Shown: positions 1 through 8,786 of the stretch, piece by piece
Layout of the letters: each line of letters starts with the position of its first letter
Position numbering within the stretch: position 1 is the stretch's first letter
NCBI RefSeq assembly: GCF_013306565.1
Contig: NZ_PZPO01000006.1
Location: 1-64,000, forward strand
Reading direction: 5' to 3'
Length of the DNA: 64,000 nucleotides
DNA from: Hyphomicrobium sulfonivorans
Lineage (GTDB): Bacteria; Pseudomonadota; Alphaproteobacteria; Rhizobiales; Hyphomicrobiaceae
The notes under the pieces: model-generated
Database searches by the model: none
What the model saw: the letters and a program-made list of their open reading frames with translations, nothing else
Told to the model about the DNA's origin: nothing
Made by a program: the position numbers and the translations under genes

Positions 1-428
1 CCGAACGCGCCGCCATCTGTCTTCATCTTTGGAATACGGTTCGACTTGGCGTCAATATCGTACCACGAGCCCATCAGCAGCGCGTCGACGTAGGCGTTTT
101 CTGGCGTGTAGTGCGTCCAGTAGGCGCCCCATGAGTACGCCATGAAAGAATTCTCGCCGGCCTTGCCGCTGCCGATGTGCTGCACATCGCCGGAGCCGTG
201 ACCGATGGCGAAGAACGCACCGGCGTGATTGCGCGACGTGCCGACATCGCCATCGCGGTAAAGGTCGATACCGCCCTGGAAGGCCCAGAAGTCGTAATCG
301 TACTTCGGACCAGCGCCGTAGATGCCACCCTTGCCACCGTCGCGGTCGCCATGCTGACCGATGACACGGGCCCAGGCTGCGTTCGGTGCGCCTTCTGCGT
401 AAGCGCTGACGGCAGTGCCGCGCCGCTC
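1..428. repeat. Identical direct repeat of barrel DNA, copy 1
   Basis: This block is identical base for base to 3659-4086. The first mismatch is at 429 (versus 4087). Beyond it the similarity continues at lower identity to about 850, which encodes the linker upstream of the barrel. The left end of the repeat is not seen because it meets the window edge. Confidence 0.95.
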
Positions 429-3035
429 GTGCAACGTATCGAGCATCAGGCGGCCGTACAGCAGCGTCATCGCCGGCACGGCGGCGTAGAGCGAGGTTTC
501 CTGGCGCCAGTCGGGAATGTCGTCGCCGCAGACCGGCGCGGTTGGATCGATCGCGCAATCGAGCTCCGAACGCAGATACCAGGCGTTGGGATTGGATGCG
601 TCAACGCTGCCACGATAGAGCGAGTATTCATAAGGGCCAGCGACAACCGGAGAGGCGAGCGCAAACAGTCCCGGCACGGTCGTGCCGCCGTTGATCGCAT
701 CGACGACAAGAATACCGTTGAGCTGTGTGAGAGCGCCACCGCCGCCGACGTTGTTCACGGCAAGCTGCGACGTGCCGGTGCCTGCTCCGCCATCGATCAC
801 AAGTTTATCGGATGGCGATCCATCACCGCCGAGATATGTATTTATGGCCAGCGTACCACCAGCACCGGTGTAGTTGCCTCTTGCAACGACTTCGCTGCCT
901 ACCAAATCGCCATTGGCGGCAATAATGTCTCCGCTGTGAAGGACATTGCCGTCAAAAATCAGCGTTTGTACGTAACTTCCGTGCAGGCTGGTGCGGCCTG
1001 AAAGTGTTATATCGTTGGCGCCAATGCTGTTGCCACTGTTGGCTTCAGTGACGACACTTTCGAATTCGGCGCCTGCCATCAAATTGAATGAACTGCCGGG
1101 GGCATTGACGCCATAGACAGCTCCATCGCGCAGTTCCAACGTTCCGGCATGCACCGTGGTGTTAGCCAGGATTTCAGAGGTTCGGTTCTGCAGGCTTGCG
1201 TGGTCTTCACCGGAGAAAAGTACACGCCCCGAGCCGCCTGATTGATTGATTTCGACCGCGACCGCGCTGTTCGCAAGGTTGCTCGCAATCGGATCAAAGA
1301 ACTCTATGCTGCTGCCGGATGCAGCATCCAGGCTTAGCGTTGTCCCGCCCGTTGCCAGATATATGGCGTTGGCGGCCGCTGCGGAGGCGCCATTGTGCGT
1401 GTTGCCGGAAAATACAGTGCTACCCGATTGCACTGATAACGTGACGTCCGAGCCGCCCCATATCGCGCCGCCGTTGCCGCCGGAACTATTGCCCTGGGCT
1501 ATCATCGGACCTTGGATAGAAAGCAGGCCGCCAGCGCGGATCGCGCCACCGTCCAACGTCGCCATGTTGTTGGCTAGCGATATGGTCGATCCGGTCAGGA
1601 TCAACGGCGCTAAGGAGTAAATGGCGCCGCCGCTTGCAAACGCATTGTAAACGCCGCCTGTCTCGTTGTAGCCGGCTGTGTTCCCCTCGATCACCAAAGT
1701 GGTAGCCGCGCCGCCGATAGTGCTGGTTGCGCTTGCAGAGAGATATAGTCCGCCGCCGAAATTCGTAGATTTATTTCCCGATATGGATATTTGGCTGCCA
1801 GCAAGCGACAGAGAGCTGTCGCTGTAAATCGCGCCGCCAGACCCGAACGCGGTTGCGGTGCCGGATTGGTTGAAACCGGCCAGGTTATTGTCGAGAACAA
1901 GCACCGCTCCGACGCCGCCGATATCGCTACTGGCCGCTTCGTCCAGATAGAATCCGCCACCGCCGTCAAACGAGCCGCTGCCGCCAGCAATGTTGCCGGT
2001 CAGCGTCAGGCTACCATCCACTGACACGGTGCCGACATATGCGCCGCCGCCTTTAACGCCAGCATAGTTGTCGCTGACTGTGGAGGTTGTCGTGCCGCCA
2101 TTGTTGCCGATTGTAAGCCTTGATATTCCATACCCGGTGCGAAAGCCGCCGCCGTTCTCGTACAGCGCGCGGTTGTTTGTGAACACGGCAGTGCCCGCAA
2201 TGAGAATCCCGTACTCAACGTTGACGCCGCCGCCGCCGAACCAGGCCTGATTGTTCGTGAATGTTACGATGGCTTCGGGGTTGAGCGCCTGGAAGCCTTC
2301 CCCAGACGCACTCACGGTTCCGCCCGACCTGACGCCGCCACCATAGCCGTAGCCACTTCCGCCGATGTTATCTTCGAAAGTGACTATCCGGCTATCTATG
2401 ATAATTCGACTGCCGTTGTTGGACCAAAGACCGCCACCGCTTGTGTCGGTTCTGTTGCCACTTACAATCAGCGTGCCATTGGTGTTAGTGAATGAGATGT
2501 TGCCGTTGATGGTATGCAGGCCGCCGCCAAAATCTTGGCCGTAGTTGTCCCTGAGTTCAAAGTGATCGACTGATGACGTAAAATTGCCGGATATGAAAAT
2601 CGCACCGCCCCGGCCGGTACTGAAATTGTTTCTGAAAATTAGGCGCGTGCCGTCGATCGACAAACTGCTCCCACCCATTGCACCGCCTTCACTGCCATTG
2701 CCGTTGCCGTTTGCTATGACAATGTTGTCAGCGGTGAACTGACTGGCTGTAAATTTTCCGTAGACGCCGGCACCGTTGTTGAGCGTGATCACACTGTCCG
2801 ACGGCACACCGCTCATCACCAGCCCGCTGCCAATGTTTTTGTTGCCGGTCAGAAACGCATCGCCATCGAACTCCCAGACTGTATTGCTGCCAATCGAAAC
2901 CGGCGCGAGATTTTGTCCGTCAGGAATGTTGATGATGGTTTGCGCCGTCGCTGGCGCTGCAGCTGCAGCGTACACCGAGATGGTTAGAGCGGCGGCGATG
3001 GTGTGTTGTAATTTAGATAGGCTGTCTAACTTCAT
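1..3035 (-). CDS. Autotransporter A with Pmp-like GGAI/FxxN passenger (3' end cut by window edge)
   Basis: An open frame runs without a stop from an ATG at 3035 to the left edge, about 1011 codons. Residues 1-32 look like a signal peptide (hydrophobic core, ending AxA-Q). The passenger, about 33-725, is a Gly/Asn/Ser-rich beta-helix with repeated GGAI or GGG-aromatic motifs (GGAIFISG, two GGAIYS, GGAIRAGG, GGAIWGG) alternating with FxxN motifs (FRNN, FEDN, FTNN twice, FSGN). This is the signature of polymorphic-membrane-protein repeats. A linker with TYLGGDGSPSDKLVIDGG leads into a type V autotransporter beta-barrel from about residue 870. The last roughly 150 residues lie outside the window. 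The linker and barrel match the upstream autotransporter (3184-5943), with a 428-bp identical DNA stretch. Likely a surface-exposed type Va protein; its function is unknown. Confidence 0.88.
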   Translation of the reverse strand, partial: MKLDSLSKLQHTIAAALTISVYAAAAAPATAQTIINIPDGQNLAPVSIGSNTVWEFDGDAFLTGNKNIGSGLVMSGVPSDSVITLNNGAGVYGKFTASQFTADNIVIANGNGNGSEGGAMGGSSLSIDGTRLIFRNNFSTGRGGAIFISGNFTSSVDHFELRDNYGQDFGGGLHTINGNISFTNTNGTLIVSGNRTDTSGGGLWSNNGSRIIIDSRIVTFEDNIGGSGYGYGGGVRSGGTVSASGEGFQALNPEAIVTFTNNQAWFGGGGVNVEYGILIAGTAVFTNNRALYENGGGFRTGYGISRLTIGNNGGTTTSTVSDNYAGVKGGGAYVGTVSVDGSLTLTGNIAGGSGSFDGGGGFYLDEAASSDIGGVGAVLVLDNNLAGFNQSGTATAFGSGGAIYSDSSLSLAGSQISISGNKSTNFGGGLYLSASATSTIGGAATTLVIEGNTAGYNETGGVYNAFASGGAIYSLAPLILTGSTISLANNMATLDGGAIRAGGLLSIQGPMIAQGNSSGGNGGAIWGGSDVTLSVQSGSTVFSGNTHNGASAAAANAIYLATGGTTLSLDAASGSSIEFFDPIASNLANSAVAVEINQSGGSGRVLFSGEDHASLQNRTSEILANTTVHAGTLELRDGAVYGVNAPGSSFNLMAGAEFESVVTEANSGNSIGANDITLSGRTSLHGSYVQTLIFDGNVLHSGDIIAANGDLVGSEVVARGNYTGAGGTLAINTYLGGDGSPSDKLVIDGGAGTGTSQLAVNNVGGGGALTQLNGILVVDAINGGTTVPGLFALASPVVAGPYEYSLYRGSVDASNPNAWYLRSELDCAIDPTAPVCGDDIPDWRQETSLYAAVPAMTLLYGRLMLDTLHERRGTAVSAYAEGAPNAAWARVIGQHGDRDGGKGGIYGAGPKYDYDFWAFQGGIDLYRDGDVGTSRNHAGAFFAIGHGSGDVQHIGSGKAGENSFMAYSWGAYWTHYTPENAYVDALLMGSWYDIDAKSNRIPKMKTDGGAF

Positions 3036-3183
3036 CGCACCGCTCCGTTCTGTCTTCACACATTAACAGCAGTGATTCGATCCGTTTACGGCCTAAGCAG
3101 TTGGAATTAGCCTAAGTTGCGCCTGTGATCGTTGCGAACGAAACACGGCCACTACATGATGTGCTGCAGAGGATCTTTCGCGA

Positions 3184-5943
3184 TCACCAAGCAACCTTGA
3201 CGCCAAGCTTGCCATCGTAGGCGTTGCCGTCCGCGTGTTCGCCGATACCGACGAGATAGGATGCGTTGGCGTAGATCGCCGCGCCATCGCCGATGTCGGT
3301 TGAGAAGCCGGTGTTGATCTCGAACGTGGTGCCGCCCATGTCGGCAGCGAACGGGATGAAGCCGGTGGCGGATGAGAACTTCGTCTTCGGATCGCCGAGG
3401 AACTCGTACCAGAAGTTCGGCCGTATCCACGCGGTGAAGGTGGACGGGGCTCCAGTCAGCCAGGTCGGTGTACCGAAGTCCTGTGCGAAGCTTACGCCGA
3501 CACGGCCCACCAGCGAGTTGACGTTATCGAAGTGCACCTGTGCGGCGACATCCGATCCGTTGTTGAGGTTGACGGTCTGGTAGGCAAGCTGGGCTTGGGG
3601 TTCGATGCTGAACCCGCCGGGACCGGTGTAAACCGGATAACCGCCCTCAAGCGAAGCGCCGAACGCGCCGCCATCTGTCTTCATCTTTGGAATACGGTTC
3701 GACTTGGCGTCAATATCGTACCACGAGCCCATCAGCAGCGCGTCGACGTAGGCGTTTTCTGGCGTGTAGTGCGTCCAGTAGGCGCCCCATGAGTACGCCA
3801 TGAAAGAATTCTCGCCGGCCTTGCCGCTGCCGATGTGCTGCACATCGCCGGAGCCGTGACCGATGGCGAAGAACGCACCGGCGTGATTGCGCGACGTGCC
3901 GACATCGCCATCGCGGTAAAGGTCGATACCGCCCTGGAAGGCCCAGAAGTCGTAATCGTACTTCGGACCAGCGCCGTAGATGCCACCCTTGCCACCGTCG
4001 CGGTCGCCATGCTGACCGATGACACGGGCCCAGGCTGCGTTCGGTGCGCCTTCTGCGTAAGCGCTGACGGCAGTGCCGCGCCGCTCATGCAACGTATCGA
4101 GCATCAGGCGGCCATACAGTAGCGTCATCGCCGGCACGGCGGCGTAGAGCGAAGTTTCCTGGCGGTAATCGGGGGTGTCGGGGGCGCAGATTGGCGCAGA
4201 GGGATCAAGCGCACAGTCAAGCACCGAGCGCAGAAACCAGGCGTCGGGATTGGATGCGTCCACGCTGCCGCGATATAGCGAGTATTCGTACGGACCAGCA
4301 ACCACGGGGCCGGCAAGTGCAAACAGGCCCGGCACCGTCGTGCCGCCGTTGATCGCATCGACGACGAGAATGCCGTTGAGCTGCGTGAGATCACCTGCGC
4401 CGAGGTTGTTGACGCTCAGGAGTGACGTGCCGGTGCCCGTTCCGCCATCGATCACAAGTTTATCGGATGGCGAGCCATCGCCACCGAGATAGGTGTTGAT
4501 GCCCAGCGTACCACCCTGACCGACGTAGTTCACCGTCGTCAGCGTCTTGAACGGCCCCACACTTGAAGCTGGCGGCGTGAACTGAACAAGCCCGGCGTTC
4601 GTCAAGTTGGTCAGGTTTGAATCATCTGTAACGTACCAGCTGGAACTGCTATCGATTTCGACGGAAGCCGAAGAGCCAGCCCCCGTAGAGAATGCGCCTG
4701 TGAGCGTCGTTCCATTGCCAAATGCAAGCGCGGCCGTGCTTCCATTCTGAATTACACTGTCGCCCGAGAGTGTTGAACCGGAAGCCGTAAGAGACAGGTT
4801 TGTGGTTGATGTCGCGCCGACACTCAGCAAGCGCGCCGCCGCTGAACTAGCAGTTACATCGGTTAGCTGCACGACGCCATTTGCGCTGTCAATATCGAAC
4901 ACAACGCCGCCACCGGCTGCCCTAAGTGTTGAATTGGTGGCTTGAAAAATCTGGCTCGTCGAGCCGGTGCTTGTCGTCGCGACAACAGGTGCGTCACTTC
5001 CGTTCGTGGTAATCTGGCTGTCGGATACGGTAACGACACTGTTGCCCGAATTATTGCTGGTCAACAGTACGCCTGAAGCAATCTGACCATTGGTGACAAT
5101 GGTTCCGACATCGAACGCAATGCTGGCGTTCCATCCCGCTATCAGGCCGACGCCGTAATAGCCGTTCGTGACAATATCAACGGATGTAGCACTGGCACTA
5201 GACCCCTCATGAATGGACATGCCATGTCCATAAATATAATAGGTCGTTATGGTGCTACGTTCGAGCGTCAGTATGCTATTTCCCCGCGCTTCAGTCGCAT
5301 TGCTGTTCTGTACTGTGATCGTTCCGTCAACAAAAGACAGATTGGATCCCTCGATAATGTAGATGCCGGAAGCCGACGTTCCCTGGATATTGAAATTGCT
5401 ATTAGTGAATGTCGCCGTTGCAGCATTGAGAAGTTGAACGGCGCTAGCATTATTTCCTGTGGTATTTACGAAGACGTTTGTTCCATTGATGAAGCCTCCA
5501 TTGCTAAACATCGCGGTGCCAGTTTGTGCGGTGTTTCCAGCGTTGTCGAATGTTATGCCATCAAGGTTTATCGTGCCGCCGGTGGTCGCCTGAGCGCCGT
5601 TTATTTGGTTGTTGAAATATGTCACCGAACCGTCTGAGAAATTAATTGTTCCGCCACCGGAAGCATCAACCGCGCCGACGTTGATGCCGGTTGAACGGCT
5701 TACGGCGCATCCGCTTTCTGTGACGGTACTTCCGGTAGAAACTATAGGCACGCCGGGCGGCGGGCAGGCAGCAACGGCTACTTTTGCGGTAGCCAACAGC
5801 ATGCCGGCGATTGCAGCTGTCAGGCCGACGAGACGGCGATTGCAGCCGACGCAAATGCCAGAAAAATGATTTGATGAAGCCGCAATGTGCCAGACGCTAA
5901 TGGACCGTAGAAAAATTAAATGTGCTTTCAAAATTTCTAGCAT
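3184..5943 (-). CDS. Autotransporter B, pertactin-like passenger plus beta-barrel
   Basis: The protein has 919 residues. The N-terminus is long for a signal sequence: about 58 residues ending in a hydrophobic run (GLTAAIAGMLLATAKVAVA) before ACPPPG. The ATG at 5943 is the only obvious ATG, and extended signal peptides are common in autotransporters. Residues 60-560 form a Ser/Thr/Gly/Asn-rich beta-helix without GGAI repeats. A linker (TYLGGDGSPSDKLVIDGG) comes next, and about 650-919 is the outer-membrane barrel, ending in Trp (GVKVAW), an aromatic C-terminus as needed for BAM recognition. The gene lies 148 bp upstream of autotransporter A on the same strand and shares its barrel. A 14-bp palindrome sits about 120 bp upstream. 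Ligand or adhesion target unknown. Confidence 0.9.
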   Translation of the reverse strand: MLEILKAHLIFLRSISVWHIAASSNHFSGICVGCNRRLVGLTAAIAGMLLATAKVAVAACPPPGVPIVSTGSTVTESGCAVSRSTGINVGAVDASGGGTINFSDGSVTYFNNQINGAQATTGGTINLDGITFDNAGNTAQTGTAMFSNGGFINGTNVFVNTTGNNASAVQLLNAATATFTNSNFNIQGTSASGIYIIEGSNLSFVDGTITVQNSNATEARGNSILTLERSTITTYYIYGHGMSIHEGSSASATSVDIVTNGYYGVGLIAGWNASIAFDVGTIVTNGQIASGVLLTSNNSGNSVVTVSDSQITTNGSDAPVVATTSTGSTSQIFQATNSTLRAAGGGVVFDIDSANGVVQLTDVTASSAAARLLSVGATSTTNLSLTASGSTLSGDSVIQNGSTAALAFGNGTTLTGAFSTGAGSSASVEIDSSSSWYVTDDSNLTNLTNAGLVQFTPPASSVGPFKTLTTVNYVGQGGTLGINTYLGGDGSPSDKLVIDGGTGTGTSLLSVNNLGAGDLTQLNGILVVDAINGGTTVPGLFALAGPVVAGPYEYSLYRGSVDASNPDAWFLRSVLDCALDPSAPICAPDTPDYRQETSLYAAVPAMTLLYGRLMLDTLHERRGTAVSAYAEGAPNAAWARVIGQHGDRDGGKGGIYGAGPKYDYDFWAFQGGIDLYRDGDVGTSRNHAGAFFAIGHGSGDVQHIGSGKAGENSFMAYSWGAYWTHYTPENAYVDALLMGSWYDIDAKSNRIPKMKTDGGAFGASLEGGYPVYTGPGGFSIEPQAQLAYQTVNLNNGSDVAAQVHFDNVNSLVGRVGVSFAQDFGTPTWLTGAPSTFTAWIRPNFWYEFLGDPKTKFSSATGFIPFAADMGGTTFEINTGFSTDIGDGAAIYANASYLVGIGEHADGNAYDGKLGVKVAW
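3659..4086. repeat. Identical direct repeat of barrel DNA, copy 2
   Basis: This copy matches 1-428 and has the same orientation and reading frame within the second autotransporter gene. The passengers of the two genes are unrelated while the barrel DNA is unchanged, so recent duplication or ongoing gene conversion is the simplest explanation. Confidence 0.95.
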
Positions 5944-6464
5944 AGCAGCCCCACAAGAGTATCTGTCGGATCAGCTGAGATGATGGAAATCGCTTGATGC
6001 GTCGCGGCAATACGCCGAGTCCCACTAGCTTACGCCTGATGAAGGGGGGGCAAAAAATCAGACGATATCGATCGATATGGAGCGAACCCAACTACTCCGA
6101 ATACGGAGCAACATTGATGATTCGCGAGATGTGAAGCCAGAGGTTCATAGAGTGCGGAATATGTTCAGCGAGGGTCGTTGCTAAATAAGCGCAGTGTGCT
6201 GAACGATAAATGTTCGATCACTAGCCGACATTGTCTGTCTGATGGATGTCTGTGCAGGCATCGTCGCATGCGGCTCGTGGTGACAACGATTTTGGCGCAT
6301 GGCTAAATGGCACGCTCCTAGGATGAGTAGTAGTGCATATTGCAAATCCTATACGTTGCAGTGAAACTGGGATCGGCTCGAACCCAACACCAGTTGCGGG
6401 GTTCGAAGTAATCGACGCTGCGATGCTTCTGGCAATGCGGACTAAGCGCGAACCTTCCACGGAA
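5944..6464. other. Intergenic region upstream of autotransporter B
   Basis: About 520 bp between two divergently transcribed genes, poorer in coding signal than its flanks. It holds the 14-bp palindrome listed separately and should contain promoters for both sides. No RNA gene or convincing small ORF was recognised. Confidence 0.5.
6065..6078. promoter_or_regulatory. 14-bp perfect palindrome, candidate operator
   Basis: ATATCGATCGATAT is its own reverse complement and lies 122 bp upstream of the autotransporter B start in a non-coding stretch. It could be a dimeric regulator site. No cognate regulator can be named from sequence alone. Confidence 0.35.
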
Positions 6465-7121
6465 ATGACTATGATGCCTCCTTCTCCACCACTTGATTTC
6501 TTTTCTGCCGGCTGGCGAATGTTCAGCTGCAACCCTCCGGTCCGTCGGCTCCTGCTGACACTTGTTTCTGCGGTCGCCGTGCTGTCACTGGTTTCCGATC
6601 GGGCTGCCGCAGTCTCCGATGAAGACTATTTCGTCGATGTTTATCTGGCCGCTCAGTCGGCGGAATCCGCCAAGCGAAACGCTGATCTGATCATAGGACG
6701 TGGAGTGCCGCCCGACGTTGCCCCCGATCTCTATCGCAAGGCACAGGTCTGTTACGGCAAAGTTCTGTACAAGCACGTCACCCGTCCTGAGATCACCTAT
6801 CTGCGTACCCATAACGATGGCATACGGCTGCGTGCGGGCTCGGGGAACATTACGCCCGATATTCAAGGTATCATTGGGCGAAGTGCCGACCTCGCCGATG
6901 CCCGCGAGCGTGCGAGATGTCTGTGGTATGAAAACGAAATGCAGCTTGCTCTGGGCGAGCAAGGTTTGGACCCCGCAGTGCGTGACTTCAAGTGCCGGTA
7001 TGTCCGGGGCGCTGACTTTGCGTGCACCTACCGGATTGAGAGCACGGACGCGCAGGCCCCGCGGGAAGGGCACGAAGTGATTTATCGGTGGGACGATGGC
7101 TGGAGCGTTGTCCAGCGCTAG
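6465..7121 (+). CDS. Small exported protein of unknown function
   Basis: Encodes about 218 residues with an N-terminal hydrophobic segment (RRLLLTLVSAVAVLSLVSD) ending at AAA-V, which looks like a Sec signal peptide. The mature part is about 170 residues, mixed helical, with three or four Cys (QVCYG, ARCLW, FKCRY, FACTY) that could form disulfides in the periplasm. I recognise no family. The start is uncertain: ATGs at 6465, 6471 and 6474 follow a weak GGAA, and an ATG at 6519 would give a more ordinary signal peptide. It stands alone between the autotransporters and the tetR gene. Confidence 0.7.
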   Translation: MTMMPPSPPLDFFSAGWRMFSCNPPVRRLLLTLVSAVAVLSLVSDRAAAVSDEDYFVDVYLAAQSAESAKRNADLIIGRGVPPDVAPDLYRKAQVCYGKVLYKHVTRPEITYLRTHNDGIRLRAGSGNITPDIQGIIGRSADLADARERARCLWYENEMQLALGEQGLDPAVRDFKCRYVRGADFACTYRIESTDAQAPREGHEVIYRWDDGWSVVQR

Positions 7122-7356
7122 ACTTTAATCGATTTGGTCGCGATCCACCTGAAGCGCGAACCACGGGCTGCGTCAAATAGCTGTTGCTCGGGTGGCTCCA
7201 GGAGAAGCGCTTGCGACTTTAGAGCCTCTCCGCCTTGTGACGGAGTGATGCGCTGCAGTTCTGCCGGTTGAGATTGGCGATGACGGAATTTCAGTCATCA
7301 ATCGCAGGGCGACATGCTCGTAGCGCCAAGTCGTATTGGCAGTGGTTGCGCGCTGA
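7122..7356. other. Convergent intergenic region
   Basis: About 235 bp between the exported protein and the convergent tetR gene. No tRNA, strong terminator or small ORF is evident. Confidence 0.4.
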
Positions 7357-8001
7357 TCAGCGCTTTTCCTTTTGGGGTGCGGTGCTGACGCCGTGTGATG
7401 TCGACCGCTGCAAACCGGCCAGATAGGTCATGACGAGATCATCAATCAGAACCTGTCCGGAATGATTTGTAATTGTCGCCAGCTTGTTGGCGGTGGACAG
7501 TGACGTCAGTCCATGAATGCCGGCCCAGATGGTGCGGGCATGCTGCCGTCTGGTCTCCGGCGAGGTGTCTGCGTCAAGTATCGGGTCGAGCACGTCCTCA
7601 AACGGCTGCAGCAGACTGCTGATCTTGTCCTCGTACCAGTCCGGCACCGGGTGATTGCCCGGAATCCGGTGCTCAATCAGCAGGCTCCAGCGCTTTGGAT
7701 GGTTCTGAGTAAATTCGAAATAGGTTGCCGCCAGCCGGGGCAGTCGTTCGTGGGCGGGGGCGTTTTGAGCCGCTTCTATCAACTGCTGGCGCAGATCATC
7801 AAGCAGCCGAGCCTCAATGATGAGCAGCAGATCATCGAGGTTTTCGAACATATTATATAGCGTGCCAGGCGAGTATCCGATGTGCTTGGCAATCTCACGG
7901 GCGGAAAGGCCATCAATGCCGGCCTCATCGATGATGGATGTGGTCGCAGCAATGATCAGCTCGCGCAGCTCTTCCTGAGTATGTATTGAACGGCGGCCCA
8001 T
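7357..8001 (-). CDS. TetR/AcrR-family regulator with WHG-type C-terminal domain
   Basis: The protein has 214 residues. Residues 10-58 form the TetR helix-turn-helix (IIDEAGIDGLSAREIAKHIG, then SPGTLYNMFENLDDLL). The C-terminal ligand domain includes WAGIHGLTSL, the Trp-x3-His-Gly signature of WHG-type TetR proteins. These are usually one-component repressors that release DNA on binding a small hydrophobic ligand. The gene is leftward and follows the end of a TadE-like gene, but the 125-bp gap suggests its own promoter. That promoter contains a small inverted repeat that could be an autoregulatory operator. Its regulon is not evident from neighbours. Confidence 0.9.
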   Translation of the reverse strand: MGRRSIHTQEELRELIIAATTSIIDEAGIDGLSAREIAKHIGYSPGTLYNMFENLDDLLLIIEARLLDDLRQQLIEAAQNAPAHERLPRLAATYFEFTQNHPKRWSLLIEHRIPGNHPVPDWYEDKISSLLQPFEDVLDPILDADTSPETRRQHARTIWAGIHGLTSLSTANKLATITNHSGQVLIDDLVMTYLAGLQRSTSHGVSTAPQKEKR

Positions 8002-8018
8002 GATCGCTTCACAAATAA

Positions 8019-8037
8019 AGTCATTCGTTTACTGACT
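8019..8037. promoter_or_regulatory. Candidate TetR operator
   Basis: AGTCA at 8019-8023 and TGACT at 8033-8037 form an inverted repeat with a 9-nt spacer, 18 bp upstream of the tetR start. Position and symmetry fit an autoregulatory operator, but the arms are only 5 bp. Confidence 0.3.
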
Positions 8038-8086
8038 AAGTAGCAGACTAATTGAGATGGCGGTAGGGGCTTAAGTGTCTCTCAAT

Positions 8087-8130
8087 AACTAAAAGCCGGT
8101 GACGCTAGAACTAAAAGCCGGTGACGCTAG
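8087..8130. repeat. 22-bp perfect tandem duplication over the tadE-like stop codon
   Basis: Two adjacent identical 22-bp units (8087-8108 and 8109-8130). The second includes the stop codon (8127-8129) of the leftward TadE-like gene, so the gene end and its flanking bases are present twice in a row. Confidence 0.95.
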
Positions 8131-8786
8131 CAGGGGCTGATGCAGTTTTCGCCTTTCACATAATCGACGCAGCTGTTGCGCGGATTGTAGAACGACTTTT
8201 CTGTGAATTTGACCAGTGAACCAAAGCCTGGGACGAAATCGCCGAACAGAGGTTTGAACTTGTACTCTGCCTGCACAACGATAACGCTGCCGCCCTTCGG
8301 TACGAGTCCTGTTGGCAAAGTATAGCTTGAGCATTTGGCCGGTACGCTGATCCCGCCTTCGCCGTAGGAATAGCTCCAGGTCACCTTTGCGTCGGCTGCG
8401 TTATTAGGTGATGCCTGTACGGAGGCGATGACAACCTGCAGTTCTTTTTCGTTTGCGTCATAGGGCGCCATGATGTGAGCCATGGCTTTCATTGCGCCGT
8501 CGAGATTTGGCTTGGCGGCGCTTTCAGTGGCTCCGATCGATTCCTGGCGTGCAATGGCATCACCGACACTCGATACAGCTGTTGAAAAATGGCGGTCCAT
8601 ATCGATGGCGCGCGAGGCTTCGACGACGCCGAGCAACAGCAGCATCAGAATGGGCAGGATCAACGCAAATTCGATACCGGCAACGCCCCGATCATCGCGC
8701 CGCAAAGCACGGGTGAAGCCTGCAATCCATGTGCGCGCAACATTCCAAGAATGCATCGTCTGGCCTCGGTACAGCAGGTGTTTCAT
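8127..8786 (-). CDS. TadE-like pilus assembly protein (minor pseudopilin)
   Basis: The protein has 219 residues. The N-terminus has the TadE pattern: a charged stretch, then Arg-Gly-VAGIEFALILPILMLLLLGVVE, with Gly followed by a Glu five residues into a hydrophobic helix. This is the prepilin-like cleavage and membrane segment used by Tad minor pilins. The rest is a periplasmic domain with Cys near the C-terminus. The start at 8786 overlaps the preceding stop (ATGA), which favours translational coupling over an internal Met at residue 11. It belongs to the leftward arm of the tad locus. A 22-bp tandem duplication overlaps its stop. Confidence 0.9.
   Translation of the reverse strand: MKHLLYRGQTMHSWNVARTWIAGFTRALRRDDRGVAGIEFALILPILMLLLLGVVEASRAIDMDRHFSTAVSSVGDAIARQESIGATESAAKPNLDGAMKAMAHIMAPYDANEKELQVVIASVQASPNNAADAKVTWSYSYGEGGISVPAKCSSYTLPTGLVPKGGSVIVVQAEYKFKPLFGDFVPGFGSLVKFTEKSFYNPRNSCVDYVKGENCISPC

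Noticed and set aside
177-1001. Plus-strand open frame of 274 codons across autotransporter A
   Set aside because: It is antisense to the conserved barrel, and a near copy appears at 3835-4122 only because the barrel DNA is duplicated.
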